Shown here piece after piece: positions 1-7,746 of a DNA stretch of 12,107 bases. The stretch is from contig CAMHGU010000046.1 of the NCBI GenBank assembly GCA_946184715.1, forward strand, positions 1 through 12,107, read 5' to 3'. A program made the translations under genes and the position numbers. Source of the stretch: an uncultured bacterium. GTDB lineage: Bacteria > Bacteroidota > Bacteroidia > Bacteroidales > Muribaculaceae. Each line of letters begins with the position of its first letter. Position 1 is the stretch's first letter. The notes beneath the pieces are model-generated. The model saw only the letters and a program-made list of their open reading frames with translations, did no database searches and was not told the origin of the DNA.

Positions 1-1412
1 GCAAGCATAAGCTCATTTTCCTCTTTACGCTGGAGCAGGAAGCTATAAAGCTCGTTTTGCACCACTTGCATACGCTTGAGGTCGATAAACTCACGCTCTT
101 GAGCGGGAAGACGATTAAGACGAGAGTCGTTTTCGCGCGAAGAGGCGAGGAGGTCGTTGAGGACTACACGAGTGTGGGAGATGCTGCGGTTGACCGTCTC
201 TTTGACGTTGGCACGCATCGCGTCGATCTGCTCCGATATGTTTCGGAGCGCGATATTGTCCTGCCGCGCATTATCCTTGAGCTGTATATATTTCAGGACT
301 AACTCATTATAGGACTGAATGGCTGTATTAGAAGCTTCCGATGACGTAGACGAGGCAAAAGGTATCATCAGATATTCATTGCCGGGCCTTGCAAGGAAGT
401 CGCGCGTCATCTCAAGGATGGCGAGCTGTGACTGCGTCTCAATAATCTTAGGCTCAAGGGTGCCTTTCTTCTTGAGCTGATATTCAGCTTCAGCTTCCAA
501 GTCCACGATATTGTTTTGATTCTTGAAGTTCTGAATGTTGTTTTCCGAACTTGAGAGGGCATCGTGGAGCACATTAAGGCGCTCATTGAGGAACTCGTTG
601 GTCTTGTTGGCAATTTCGTTCTTGACAGTTAATCCCCTGATATTGTAGAGGCGCATAAGCTCATTGATGAGGTCTTTGCTCATCTGTACATCAGGACTAC
701 GCATCTGAAAGACTACGGTTGCAGTCTTTTTAGAAGCGGTACTTATAGTAAGGTATTCAAAGATGTTTTCAACAAATTGGTCGTAGGAAGTGATTGTGGC
801 CGTAATTTCGGTAGCTTTGCCTTCCTTGAAAAACTTAGTCTTGACGAGCTTTACTTTACCGTAGGGCGTGGCCACTTCAGTAGGCAGCGCCTGGTTTTCG
901 AGGTCGGCATAAGTAGTGAACCAGCCCCGAGTGACTTTGATATCGGCAGTTCCATTTTCGTGAACTTTGATTTTAAATTTCATCGAAGTGGAAAGAGTAT
1001 CCATCCAAGCATCGGGGGCTGAAATCTCAATCGGGCTATTGTTATAGCGCCGTGCTTTTTTCAAGAAACCTGTCTTTTCGTAATATATTCTGTTCAGCTT
1101 GAGGTTGCGAGCGGCATCAACCACATTCCAGTGGGAGCTAATCACATATATCTCGTCCTCGATATCGCCGGCGCTCTCGCCTAAAATCGACAAAGAGCTT
1201 AATATGGACTTGCCAACCGAGCCGGCGCCACCGCTTTCGGAGGATATGTACAACTTACCCCTCGTGTCGAATACAGGGCGTTTCGTACGCAAATATCCCA
1301 TACCCAACAATCCACACACTAAGAATGATATCAGGAACCACACCCAATGATTCTTAATTTCGAGGAATATGGCGCTCAGATCTATCGTTTGGTTTTTTTG
1401 TTCCAGTTCCAT
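1..1412 (-). CDS. Wzz/GumC-type polysaccharide chain-length determinant protein (partial, 3' end beyond left edge)
   Basis: Inner-membrane co-polymerase protein that sets chain length and links polymerisation to export in Wzx/Wzy-type polysaccharide pathways. Reading down from the ATG at 1412 gives 470 codons with no stop before the window edge. Residues about 22-41 form a membrane helix (WVWFLISF then LVCGLLGMGYL) just after a short cytoplasmic start, as in Wzz proteins. Residues about 270-420 are polar and look helical or coiled-coil, as expected for the periplasmic stalk. Near the edge (about 433-470) is the family signature RLPAQEREFIDLKR followed by ELYSFLLQRKEEN, which normally sits just before the second membrane helix. 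That helix, and the cytoplasmic tyrosine kinase domain fused to it in many Bacteroidales homologues, would lie to the left, so I cannot tell a Wzz-only protein from a Wzc-like one. It starts 36 nt after the Wza-like gene, so it is very likely in the same operon. No clear ribosome binding site is visible. Confidence 0.93.
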   Translation of the reverse strand, partial: MELEQKNQTIDLSAIFLEIKNHWVWFLISFLVCGLLGMGYLRTKRPVFDTRGKLYISSESGGAGSVGKSILSSLSILGESAGDIEDEIYVISSHWNVVDAARNLKLNRIYYEKTGFLKKARRYNNSPIEISAPDAWMDTLSTSMKFKIKVHENGTADIKVTRGWFTTYADLENQALPTEVATPYGKVKLVKTKFFKEGKATEITATITSYDQFVENIFEYLTISTASKKTATVVFQMRSPDVQMSKDLINELMRLYNIRGLTVKNEIANKTNEFLNERLNVLHDALSSSENNIQNFKNQNNIVDLEAEAEYQLKKKGTLEPKIIETQSQLAILEMTRDFLARPGNEYLMIPFASSTSSEASNTAIQSYNELVLKYIQLKDNARQDNIALRNISEQIDAMRANVKETVNRSISHTRVVLNDLLASSRENDSRLNRLPAQEREFIDLKRMQVVQNELYSFLLQRKEENELML

Positions 1413-1448
1413 TTGTTTATGAGATGTTTATGTCGTGAATGGATTAAG

Positions 1449-2282
1449 CTATTTCTTTATGGCCAAAGCGATTACCAGACTTGCCACCACCGAGCTTGCG
1501 CTTACGATTGTGGAGATAACCGAAATCTTGTAGGCGTTGTTAGTGTTATATTTGGAGTTGTCCTGACGAATTGAGTTAGGCTCAACGTATATGATGTCGT
1601 TCTGCTTAAGATAGTAGTAAGGCGACTCAAGCACAGCAGCGTCGTTGAGGTTAAGGCGATGATACGATCTTTCGCCATTCTCTTCGCGGATAAGGAGTAC
1701 ATTTTGGCGACGTCCATAGGGTGTCAGGTCACCGGCTTCAGCGAGGGCATCGAGGATAGTGCAGCGCTGGCTTTTCACGTTGACAGTATGAGGCTTCTCA
1801 ACATCGCCTATTACTTGAACTTTAAAGTTGACAAGCGCCACCTTTACAATTGGGTTGTGCACATCGCGCGACACCAGCTCGGCAATCTTGTTCTCAAGCT
1901 GATTGGTGGTAAGGCCTGCAGCGTGAACCTTGCCGATGATGGGCATTGTGATGTCGCCCTGAGGGTCAACAAGGTAGGTCATCTGCTGGGTTTGTGTAGC
2001 GATAGGCAGACTGCTCAAAGTGGCAGGATTGTGGATGGGCAGGTTATACCCGGCTGTAGCTTCCGGGTTGGCCGACATCACGTTAATGTCAAGCTCGTCG
2101 TCAGGCTCAACCCTAATCTGATAATTAGCGGAAGCAAGCGTGCCATCGCTATCACTAAGGTTCTTGAAATAAGGCAGCTGGTCCTTAGAGCTGCTGCACG
2201 AGGCAAGAAGAATCAATGCTGCAGCTGTGGCTACTGTAAAGATACGTGATATATTCATTATGTCTAAGTTTTTCTTTTCCAT
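1449..2282 (-). CDS. Wza-type polysaccharide export outer-membrane lipoprotein
   Basis: Outer-membrane export channel subunit for capsular or exopolysaccharide, 277 aa. The N-terminus has a lipoprotein signal with hydrophobic residues about 14-27 and lipobox LLASC (C29). Residues about 53-160 match the polysaccharide export domain (YQIRVEPDDELDINV, then YLVDPQGDITMPIIGKVH and a GLTTNQLENKI helix). A SLBB-like segment follows at about 154-235 (VQVIGDVEKP, then TILDALAEAGDLTPYGRR). A C-terminal hydrophobic helix at about 253-275, ending in KK, suits the single membrane-spanning tail of this family. It is shorter than E. coli Wza (about 380 aa) but near the size I would expect for Bacteroidetes members. 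The ATG at 2282 is listed; an ATG at 2258 (residue 9) would also leave an intact signal peptide, and neither has a clear ribosome binding site. It lies between the acyltransferase gene (47-nt gap) and the Wzz-like gene (36-nt gap), the usual wza-wzz pairing. Confidence 0.93.
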   Translation of the reverse strand: MEKKNLDIMNISRIFTVATAAALILLASCSSSKDQLPYFKNLSDSDGTLASANYQIRVEPDDELDINVMSANPEATAGYNLPIHNPATLSSLPIATQTQQMTYLVDPQGDITMPIIGKVHAAGLTTNQLENKIAELVSRDVHNPIVKVALVNFKVQVIGDVEKPHTVNVKSQRCTILDALAEAGDLTPYGRRQNVLLIREENGERSYHRLNLNDAAVLESPYYYLKQNDIIYVEPNSIRQDNSKYNTNNAYKISVISTIVSASSVVASLVIALAIKK

Positions 2283-2329
2283 TTAATAAAAACGATATAT
2301 AGGGGTGTTTATTGTGTACTATTGCGGGA

Positions 2330-2908
2330 TTATAGGAATCGGGGGAGCCATCGCTCGTCGGCAAGCGGGTGGTATCGAAGGTCTTTGTTACGCTCCCCAA
2401 TCTTGCGGGCCGGCACCCCGGCCACCACGGTATAAGGCTCCACGTCTTTAGTTACAACGGCCCCTGCTGCAACCACAGCGCCTTTCCCTATTGTGACACC
2501 GTGCATTACGGTAGCGTTAATGCCTATCCACACATAATCTTCAACCACGATGGGCCGATGGTCGGGGCCAAAATATGGGTCATTAACTTTGTGCCCACCC
2601 GAGCATAGCGCCACATTCATCGAAATCGACACATTGTCGCCTATCGTGATACGGCCTTTGGCATCGAAGAAGCAGCCTCGATTGACGTGGGTGCTTTGCC
2701 CGATTGTTACATATCGAGGCACGTGATATTTCACTCCCATATCTATCTGAGAATACCTGCCTATCTTCATCCCAATCAGCCGAAGCCACATTTTTCGGAA
2801 TGTCCATATAGGGATATTGCCCACCACCTGGTTGGTAACGTATCGCTCAAAAAAGCTATAGAAAGGATTGAATACTTTATATACTATTTTACGCAATCTT
2901 CGTGACAT
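2330..2908 (-). CDS. Left-handed beta-helix (hexapeptide repeat) acyltransferase, probably sugar O-acetyltransferase
   Basis: A 192-aa acyltransferase of the CysE/LacA/NodL/WcaF type, probably transferring acetyl from acetyl-CoA to a sugar of the exported polysaccharide or its lipid-linked precursor. Hexapeptide repeats with the I/V-G-x-x-x-x pattern run from about residue 47 to 155: VTIGQSTHVNRGCFF, ITIGDNVSISMNVALCSGG, VWIGINATVMHGVTIGKG, VVAAGAVVTKDV. The family end motif VVAGVPARKIG is at 161-171. H106 in CSGGHKV is the likely catalytic histidine, placed in the loop where this family carries it. The first 45 residues are basic and aromatic, with no convincing transmembrane helix; they could rest on the membrane surface. 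It starts 5 nt after the flippase stop, so the two are co-transcribed. The acceptor and exact acyl group cannot be read from the sequence; operon context favours polysaccharide decoration over serine acetylation. Confidence 0.9.
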   Translation of the reverse strand: MSRRLRKIVYKVFNPFYSFFERYVTNQVVGNIPIWTFRKMWLRLIGMKIGRYSQIDMGVKYHVPRYVTIGQSTHVNRGCFFDAKGRITIGDNVSISMNVALCSGGHKVNDPYFGPDHRPIVVEDYVWIGINATVMHGVTIGKGAVVAAGAVVTKDVEPYTVVAGVPARKIGERNKDLRYHPLADERWLPRFL

Positions 2909-2913
2909 ATCAG

Positions 2914-4335
2914 TTAACTTCTTCTTTGCCCCCGTCGCAGGCTATTAATCACCTCGGCAGGTATTCTTGCGATGAAATACCAAAGCGAAACTGCAAGGGC
3001 AATCGCTGAGATCCACAAATTATCGAATAATTGATAAACCAAGGCATTGACAGCTACCACGATAATCGACACGAGCGACGCAGCGGAGATAGTCACTCTG
3101 AAGTACTTGCGGGTGTCGAAATATCGATAGATTAACAATACCAGATAGGAAATGATGGAGCTTAAAATTACGCCATACACCCCCAAAGGCTTAATGAGCA
3201 GGAAATTGCCCGCCACGCATATTATCGTAGCCAAAAACACCCCGGGCAAAGCTCGGGCCGTCTGCTTGGAACATTGGTAGCCCATATCGAAAAACGCAGC
3301 CAGAGCAAAGAGCATTGAAGAGATTGCCAGCAGGGAGATGTAGTCGGCACTGCGCGCATAGCTTTGGTCAACAAGCCAGCCGTAATTGAGCTTGATGGCT
3401 ATGGGCAAAATGACGACCAATGCCGATAGCAGGTAAATGTAATTGTTGAATACCGACGAGAAGAACGAGTCGCGGTCCTTCGAATGGTACTGCTGCAAGG
3501 CGTTCTCTTGCCAAGCCTGGAAGAAAATGATGGCGATAATCTGGAGTATGGCAGCAAATTTGATAGCCACGGCAAATAGACCGTTTTGCTCCAGTCCTAT
3601 ATAGTGCTCAATGAAAAATTTACTGCTGCTTTCCACCACCCACCAGCAGATGGTGCCGGGAAGAATGGGGAGGCAGTATTTCAGTACGCTCTTAGCTATT
3701 TCTTTATCGTATAATCCGGGCACAAAATAGCGCTTGAGCACTTTCATCTTAAACTCAATCGCGACCATAGCGATAATACGGCCGAGGATGTTGGCCCAGA
3801 AAATACCCTTTACGCCCATCTGTCCCCACCACACGAACACCACGCTCAAGATACCTATTGCGAAGGAGGCGATGATGCCCGTGAGCGCATAGTATTTAGT
3901 CTGGCCTAATCCGCGCACTATTCTCGGCACCACATCATAGAAAGCTATGGTTACAAGAAGAAGCACACACTCGGTGCGATAAGGCCAATTGACCGACTGC
4001 GGAATGAGCAACGATGCGAGCCCGGCTACGAGGCAGTTGAGAATCAGCGTTTTGTAAGAAAATGTCACGACAGCTTTACGGCGCTCGGCATCGTCGTCGG
4101 AGGTGTCGATAAGGAAACGGAAACTGCCGTCAATGAGCTGGAACGACACTATTGGCGACAGCACGAACATAACCGAGAGGCACAGGTCGTAGTAGCCGAA
4201 ATCAGCGGGGGCTACGAAGTAGGTGTAGAGGGGGACGAGGAGGAATGTAATCAGCTTGGAGCCGAGGTTGCCCACGGCATAGATACCTAAGTCGCGTACG
4301 AATTTTTTGCCTCTATTTTGCTGATTGTCTTCCAT
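2914..4335 (-). CDS. Wzx-type polysaccharide/oligosaccharide flippase (MOP superfamily)
   Basis: Integral inner-membrane protein, 473 aa, predicted to flip undecaprenyl-linked repeat units to the periplasmic face. The N-terminal block RDLGIYAVGNLGSKLITFL, then VPLYTYFVAPADFGYYDL (residues 14-51), is the typical opening of the polysaccharide biosynthesis/RfbX family. About twelve hydrophobic helices can be picked out by eye, for example near 25-42, 52-68, 92-112, 120-138, 147-170, 176-195, 256-275, 299-316, 333-352, 363-382, 386-404 and 414-433, plus a last one near 440-457. The C-terminus is short and basic (LRRGQRRS). Length is normal for the family. It is the first gene after a predicted promoter and after the composition change, so I take it as the head of the polysaccharide operon; the next gene starts 5 nt after its stop. 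Distant relatives include peptidoglycan (MurJ) and teichoic acid flippases, but the Wza/Wzz neighbours point to Wzx. Confidence 0.93.
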   Translation of the reverse strand: MEDNQQNRGKKFVRDLGIYAVGNLGSKLITFLLVPLYTYFVAPADFGYYDLCLSVMFVLSPIVSFQLIDGSFRFLIDTSDDDAERRKAVVTFSYKTLILNCLVAGLASLLIPQSVNWPYRTECVLLLVTIAFYDVVPRIVRGLGQTKYYALTGIIASFAIGILSVVFVWWGQMGVKGIFWANILGRIIAMVAIEFKMKVLKRYFVPGLYDKEIAKSVLKYCLPILPGTICWWVVESSSKFFIEHYIGLEQNGLFAVAIKFAAILQIIAIIFFQAWQENALQQYHSKDRDSFFSSVFNNYIYLLSALVVILPIAIKLNYGWLVDQSYARSADYISLLAISSMLFALAAFFDMGYQCSKQTARALPGVFLATIICVAGNFLLIKPLGVYGVILSSIISYLVLLIYRYFDTRKYFRVTISAASLVSIIVVAVNALVYQLFDNLWISAIALAVSLWYFIARIPAEVINSLRRGQRRS

Positions 4336-4351
4336 TATACAAAAGCAACTG

Positions 4352-4381
4352 CAAAGATAATGCTTTTTGACGACATAGCAA
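4352..4381 (-). promoter_or_regulatory. Predicted Bacteroidetes primary-sigma promoter for the flippase-led operon
   Basis: On the minus strand a -33 element TTG (4381-4379) is followed by a 19-nt spacer and a perfect -7 box TATCTTTG (4359-4352), matching the Bacteroidetes consensus TTTG/TAnnTTTG. The box ends 16 nt before the flippase ATG (4335), so the leader would be only about 10 nt. The site lies wholly in the 95-nt gap after the glycosyltransferase gene, which supports an operon boundary here. The match is read from sequence only. Confidence 0.72.
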
Positions 4382-4411
4382 TGAACGTAATAGTCCTTTT
4401 CGCCTTATGGT

Positions 4412-4431
4412 GCCTTATAGAGGCTATAGGC
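4412..4431 (-). terminator. Weak hairpin at the end of the glycosyltransferase gene
   Basis: On the minus strand GCC-TATAG, a 3-nt loop CCT, and CTATA-A-GGC form an 8-bp stem with one bulged base, starting in the stop codon of the glycosyltransferase gene. It may mark the end of the mtaB-acyltransferase-glycosyltransferase transcript just before the next promoter. There is no T-run after it, so it is not a classical intrinsic terminator, and the stem is AT-rich in its centre. Confidence 0.25.
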
Positions 4432-5444
4432 TATCTGGTTTTGATTAAGGAGAAGCGGTTGAGGCGGCGCAGGTAGTAGTCGATGATGATGTTGCGCTGG
4501 GCCATAGGGAACTGCTTGAGGAGGTTGACAGTGGGGTGCTCGGTGTAGTGGGCACGCATTCGCTTGAAGTCGCGATGTGCTTTGAGCACGGCCTTGGCAT
4601 TTGCGAAGTCGCATTTGAGCACGAACATCGCGAAGGCGAGCGTGTCGTAAAGGCGCCGCACAAAGAGGGCCTTGCGGAGGTGGGCTGCCGGCAGGTTCTT
4701 ATGGAGCAGTAGCAGGTTGTTGCGGAAGTTGAGATAGGTCTTGCGGGGGTTGCCGGCTGGTAGCGAGCCGCCGCCGAGGTGGTAGGCGACCGATTGGGGC
4801 ACTACCTTAATGGCCTTGCCGGCGAGGTGCAGGCGCCAGCAGAGGTCGATCTCCTCCATGTGGGCGAAAAACTCGGGATCGAGGCCTCCGGCGCTGAGAT
4901 AGAGGTCGGAGCGCACCATCAGGGCGGCCCCGGTGGCCCAAACGATGTCGATGACGTCGTCGTATTGTCCTTCGTCGGTCTCCACGGTGTCGAAGATGCG
5001 GCCGCGGCAGAAGGGGTAGCCGTGGCAGTCGATGAATCCGCCCGAAGCTCCGGCGTATTCGAATCGCGAAGGCTCGGCATCGCTGAGCAGCTTGGGCTGG
5101 CAAGCACCCACTTCGGGGTGCTGCTCCATATAGTCGTACATAGGCCGCAGCCACCCGGCGGGGGTGCGCACATCGCTGTTGAGCAACACGGTATAGGGAT
5201 AGCGGGTGTCGGCAATGGCGCGATTGTAGCCTTCGGCGAAGCCGTAGTTGCGGTCGTAGGGTATCACCGTCACATCAGCAAACTCGTCGGCGAGGACTTT
5301 CAAGGAATCGTCGGTACTGCCGTTATCAACCACGATAACGTCGGCAATGTCGGCATCGGTCCCGGCGATGACCGATGGCAGGTAGCGGCGCAGGAGCTCG
5401 GCGCCGTTCCAGTTGAGGATTATTACAGCTATGGGTTTATTCAT
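4431..5444 (-). CDS. Glycosyltransferase family 2 (rhamnosyltransferase-like GT-A fold)
   Basis: Cytoplasmic nucleotide-sugar-dependent transferase, 337 aa, expected to add a sugar to a lipid-linked glycan. The GT-A domain starts at once: AVIILNWNGAELLRRYLPS (6-24), the nucleotide-binding VVDNGSTDDS (38-47), RNYGFAEGYNRA (65-76), and the metal-binding DxD-like LLNSDV (87-92). An acceptor/base region follows: ATGAALMVRSDLYLSAGGLD (170-189) and FFAHMEEIDLCWRLHLAG (192-209), where the acidic pair is typical of the active site in this subgroup. The last 90 residues are basic and amphipathic, perhaps membrane-associated. The ATG at 5444 lies inside the end of the acyltransferase gene (8-nt overlap), so translation is probably coupled. 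Donor and acceptor are unknown. Its GC content matches the genes before it, not the polysaccharide operon after it, so it may serve LPS or glycolipid synthesis instead of the capsule. Confidence 0.93.
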   Translation of the reverse strand: MNKPIAVIILNWNGAELLRRYLPSVIAGTDADIADVIVVDNGSTDDSLKVLADEFADVTVIPYDRNYGFAEGYNRAIADTRYPYTVLLNSDVRTPAGWLRPMYDYMEQHPEVGACQPKLLSDAEPSRFEYAGASGGFIDCHGYPFCRGRIFDTVETDEGQYDDVIDIVWATGAALMVRSDLYLSAGGLDPEFFAHMEEIDLCWRLHLAGKAIKVVPQSVAYHLGGGSLPAGNPRKTYLNFRNNLLLLHKNLPAAHLRKALFVRRLYDTLAFAMFVLKCDFANAKAVLKAHRDFKRMRAHYTEHPTVNLLKQFPMAQRNIIIDYYLRRLNRFSLIKTR

Positions 5445-6402
5445 CGTAGCTTATAGGATTGATGAGCGATGCAGGAGGCTCCGGGGCGGTAGTTACGGGC
5501 CGTTTCCACCGCTTATGCGTCCAGAGCCACTGCTCAGGGTATCGGTTGACGCGCCGCTCGAGCCACAGGGCGAAGGCATCGGTGATGGCGCCCTCCTGCT
5601 CGGCCGAGGCGTCGGCACTCAGGCGTCGCAACGTCACGCGATAATAGCCGCGGCCTGTGGGCACCATATCAAACACGAACACCGCCATATCGAAGTGTCG
5701 GGCGATGGCTTCGGTGCCTGAGAGGAAGGCGGTGGGGTGATTGAGGAACTGCACTATGCGGTTGCCGGCGTTGTGGCGCGGGTGCTGGTCGGCAATATAG
5801 CCTATGAGGGAGCGGCGGCCGTCGGCGCTCCGCTGCACGGAGGCCACGGTGCGCAGGGTGTCGTCCTTAGCGACGCAGGTGGTGCGGAACCGGCCGCGCA
5901 GCTTGAGAAAGAAACGGTCCATCCAGCGATTGTTGAGCGGCTGGTAGATTTGGCCTATGAAATGCCGGCGGGCCTCCTCGGGCATACTCAGCACTATGGA
6001 GGTGAGCCATTCCCAGTTGCCGAAATGGGCGGCATAAACCGCTATCGAGCGGCCGCTCATCAGCGTTGAGGTCACTTCATCCACATTCTCCATCACGCAG
6101 CGGCGGCGCATCTGCTCATCGCTGATGTGGAGCAGCTTGATTGTCTCCACGAAGTAGTCGCAGAGGTGATGATAGAATTTGCGCTCTATCAGCCGCAGCT
6201 CCTCGGGGCTTTTGTCGGGGAACGACTCGGAGAGGTTCTGCCTCACGACCTTCACGCGGTAGCGCACGATGCCATACACGAGCAGCCAGAGTGAATCGCT
6301 AATGAGATACAGCAGCCGGAACGGCAGCAGCGCCAGCGCGTGCAGCGCCAGCCACAACGGCGCATATACTACATTCTCGATGAAGCTCGGGCGGCGTGTC
6401 AT
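5437..6402 (-). CDS. LpxL/HtrB-type lipid A (lysophospholipid) acyltransferase
   Basis: Membrane-anchored acyltransferase, 321 aa, of the bacterial lipid A late acyltransferase family, which moves an acyl chain from acyl-ACP onto a lipid A precursor or similar lipid. Residues about 11-46 are strongly hydrophobic (PLWLALHALALLPFRLLYLI), giving an N-terminal membrane anchor. RQNLSESFPDKSPEELRLIERKFY (54-77, written here only as the landmark region) leads to the catalytic HX4E motif AHFGNWEW with H126 and E131. The ADQHP segment near 200 and the closing PEQWLWTHKRWK (about 293-304) are family hallmarks. Length is typical. The start ATG overlaps the mtaB stop in an ATGA junction (4 nt), and its own end overlaps the glycosyltransferase start. 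The lipid substrate is not provable from sequence; the glycosyltransferase partner would fit lipid A/LPS or a glycolipid. Confidence 0.92.
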   Translation of the reverse strand: MTRRPSFIENVVYAPLWLALHALALLPFRLLYLISDSLWLLVYGIVRYRVKVVRQNLSESFPDKSPEELRLIERKFYHHLCDYFVETIKLLHISDEQMRRRCVMENVDEVTSTLMSGRSIAVYAAHFGNWEWLTSIVLSMPEEARRHFIGQIYQPLNNRWMDRFFLKLRGRFRTTCVAKDDTLRTVASVQRSADGRRSLIGYIADQHPRHNAGNRIVQFLNHPTAFLSGTEAIARHFDMAVFVFDMVPTGRGYYRVTLRRLSADASAEQEGAITDAFALWLERRVNRYPEQWLWTHKRWKRPVTTAPEPPASLINPISYDE

Positions 6403-7718
6403 AGCTCGGGGACGGCAGTTATGGTGTGCTCCTCATCGGCTACAGCTTGCAGACGGGCCGGCGTGATGGTGTTGATAAGCTCCGGGCGGCAGGGTGCCAC
6501 GCATCGCAGATAGTTGTCGGTGAAGCCGTGCATCGGTTGCCCATCGGCGGGCTGTTCCCAAAGCACGGGGCGCGCGGTGCCGAGATAGCGGGCGGTGAAG
6601 GAGCGGAGCTTGTCGTCGGAGAGCTTGAGCATCAGGTGCGAGCGGCGTGTCTTCTCGCGCTGCTCCACAGCCGGCTCAATGGCGAGGGCGGCGGTGCCGG
6701 GCCGTTCCGAGTAGGGGAACACATGGAGCTTGGAGATGGGAAGCTCGGCGCAGAAGCGCAGGCTCTGCTCGAAGAGCTCGGGCGTTTCGCCCCTCATACC
6801 CACGATGACATCGACACCGATAAAGGCATCGGGCATCACGCGCTTGATGTGGGCCACTCGCTGCGCGAAGAGCGCGGTGTCGTAGCGCCGGCGCATAAGG
6901 CGCAACACCTCGTCGGAGCCGCATTGTAGCGGAATGTGAAAGTGGGGCATAAACCGGCGCGAGGCGGCCACCATCTCAATGATGTCGTCGCTCAGGAGGT
7001 TAGGCTCAATCGACGAGATGCGGAAGCGCTCTATCCCCTCCACACGGTCAAGCTCAGTGATGAGCCGCAGCAGATTAGTGCCGGCGTCGCGGCCGTACTC
7101 GCCTATGTTGACACCGGTGATGATAATCTCCTTGCCGCCTTCGGCCGCTACGGCCTCGGCTTGCTTCACCAAATCGGCTATGGAGCCTGAGCGCGAACGC
7201 CCCCGAGCAGCAGGGATAGTGCAGTAAGAGCACCAGTAGTCGCAGCCGTCCTGTACCTTAAGGAAATAGCGAGTACGATCGCCGCGGGCGCAGGAAGGCC
7301 CGAAAGTGCGGATGTCGCGATAGGGCGTCACCTCCACGCGCTGCTGCCGGCGGTCGGCCAGGTGGCTGTCGATATAGTCGACGAGCTGCATCTTATGCTC
7401 GGCACCCACCACGATATCGACGCCTTCGATAGCCGCCACCTCGGCGGGCTTGAGCTGAGCGTAGCAGCCGGTGGCTACGATAAGGGCGTCGGGGTTCTCG
7501 CGATGCAGACGCCGCAGCAGCTGGCGTCCTTTCTTATCGGCCAAGTCGGTCACGGAGCAAGTGTTGACCACCACCACATCGGGACTATCGGCCGCCGAGG
7601 CCACACGGAAACCCCTCTCGCCGAGCACCCGCGCTATGGTCGAGGTCTCGGCAAAATTGAGTTTGCAGCCCAGGGTGTGATAGGCTACCGAGAGGTTTAC
7701 TATTCCTTGCTGACTCAT
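6399..7718 (-). CDS. mtaB: tRNA (N6-threonylcarbamoyladenosine-37-C2)-methylthiotransferase MtaB
   Basis: Radical SAM methylthiotransferase that converts t6A37 to ms2t6A37 in tRNAs reading ANN codons; 439 aa from the ATG at 7718. The N-terminal UPF0004 domain carries its three cluster cysteines: C18 (YHTLGCKLNFAE, the MtaB-type start), C54 (VVNTCSVTDLADKKGRQ) and C85 (VATGCYAQ). The radical SAM motif CxxxCxxC is QDGCDYWCSYC with C159, C163 and C166, followed by TIPAARGRSRS. A TRAM-like C-terminal segment comes after about residue 370. TLGCKLN and CSVTDLADKK separate it from MiaB and RimO. An in-frame TTG at 7748 could add ten residues (MCAKYSDAGA), but it falls inside the T-run of the hairpin behind rpmH, so I prefer the ATG. 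It lies just after rpmH and overlaps the acyltransferase gene by 4 nt, with no promoter of its own that I can find. Confidence 0.95.
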   Translation of the reverse strand: MSQQGIVNLSVAYHTLGCKLNFAETSTIARVLGERGFRVASAADSPDVVVVNTCSVTDLADKKGRQLLRRLHRENPDALIVATGCYAQLKPAEVAAIEGVDIVVGAEHKMQLVDYIDSHLADRRQQRVEVTPYRDIRTFGPSCARGDRTRYFLKVQDGCDYWCSYCTIPAARGRSRSGSIADLVKQAEAVAAEGGKEIIITGVNIGEYGRDAGTNLLRLITELDRVEGIERFRISSIEPNLLSDDIIEMVAASRRFMPHFHIPLQCGSDEVLRLMRRRYDTALFAQRVAHIKRVMPDAFIGVDVIVGMRGETPELFEQSLRFCAELPISKLHVFPYSERPGTAALAIEPAVEQREKTRRSHLMLKLSDDKLRSFTARYLGTARPVLWEQPADGQPMHGFTDNYLRCVAPCRPELINTITPARLQAVADEEHTITAVPEL

Positions 7719-7746
7719 CGCTCCGGCATCAGAGTATTTAGCACAC

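Noticed and set aside
1659..2249. Plus-strand 196-codon frame opposite the Wza-like gene
   Set aside because: No motif, no promoter or ribosome binding site, and entirely covered by a convincing export-protein gene.
4402..4420. Direct repeat GCCTTAT twice, 10 nt apart, before the polysaccharide operon, as a possible recombination or attachment site
   Set aside because: Seven bases occurring twice in an AT-rich gap is weak, and no integrase or transposase is nearby; the second copy is part of the weak hairpin.
4779..5456. Plus-strand 225-codon frame opposite the glycosyltransferase gene
   Set aside because: Shadow of the GT2 gene, with repetitive Gly/Val/His content and no family motif; the opposite frame has clear GT-A motifs.
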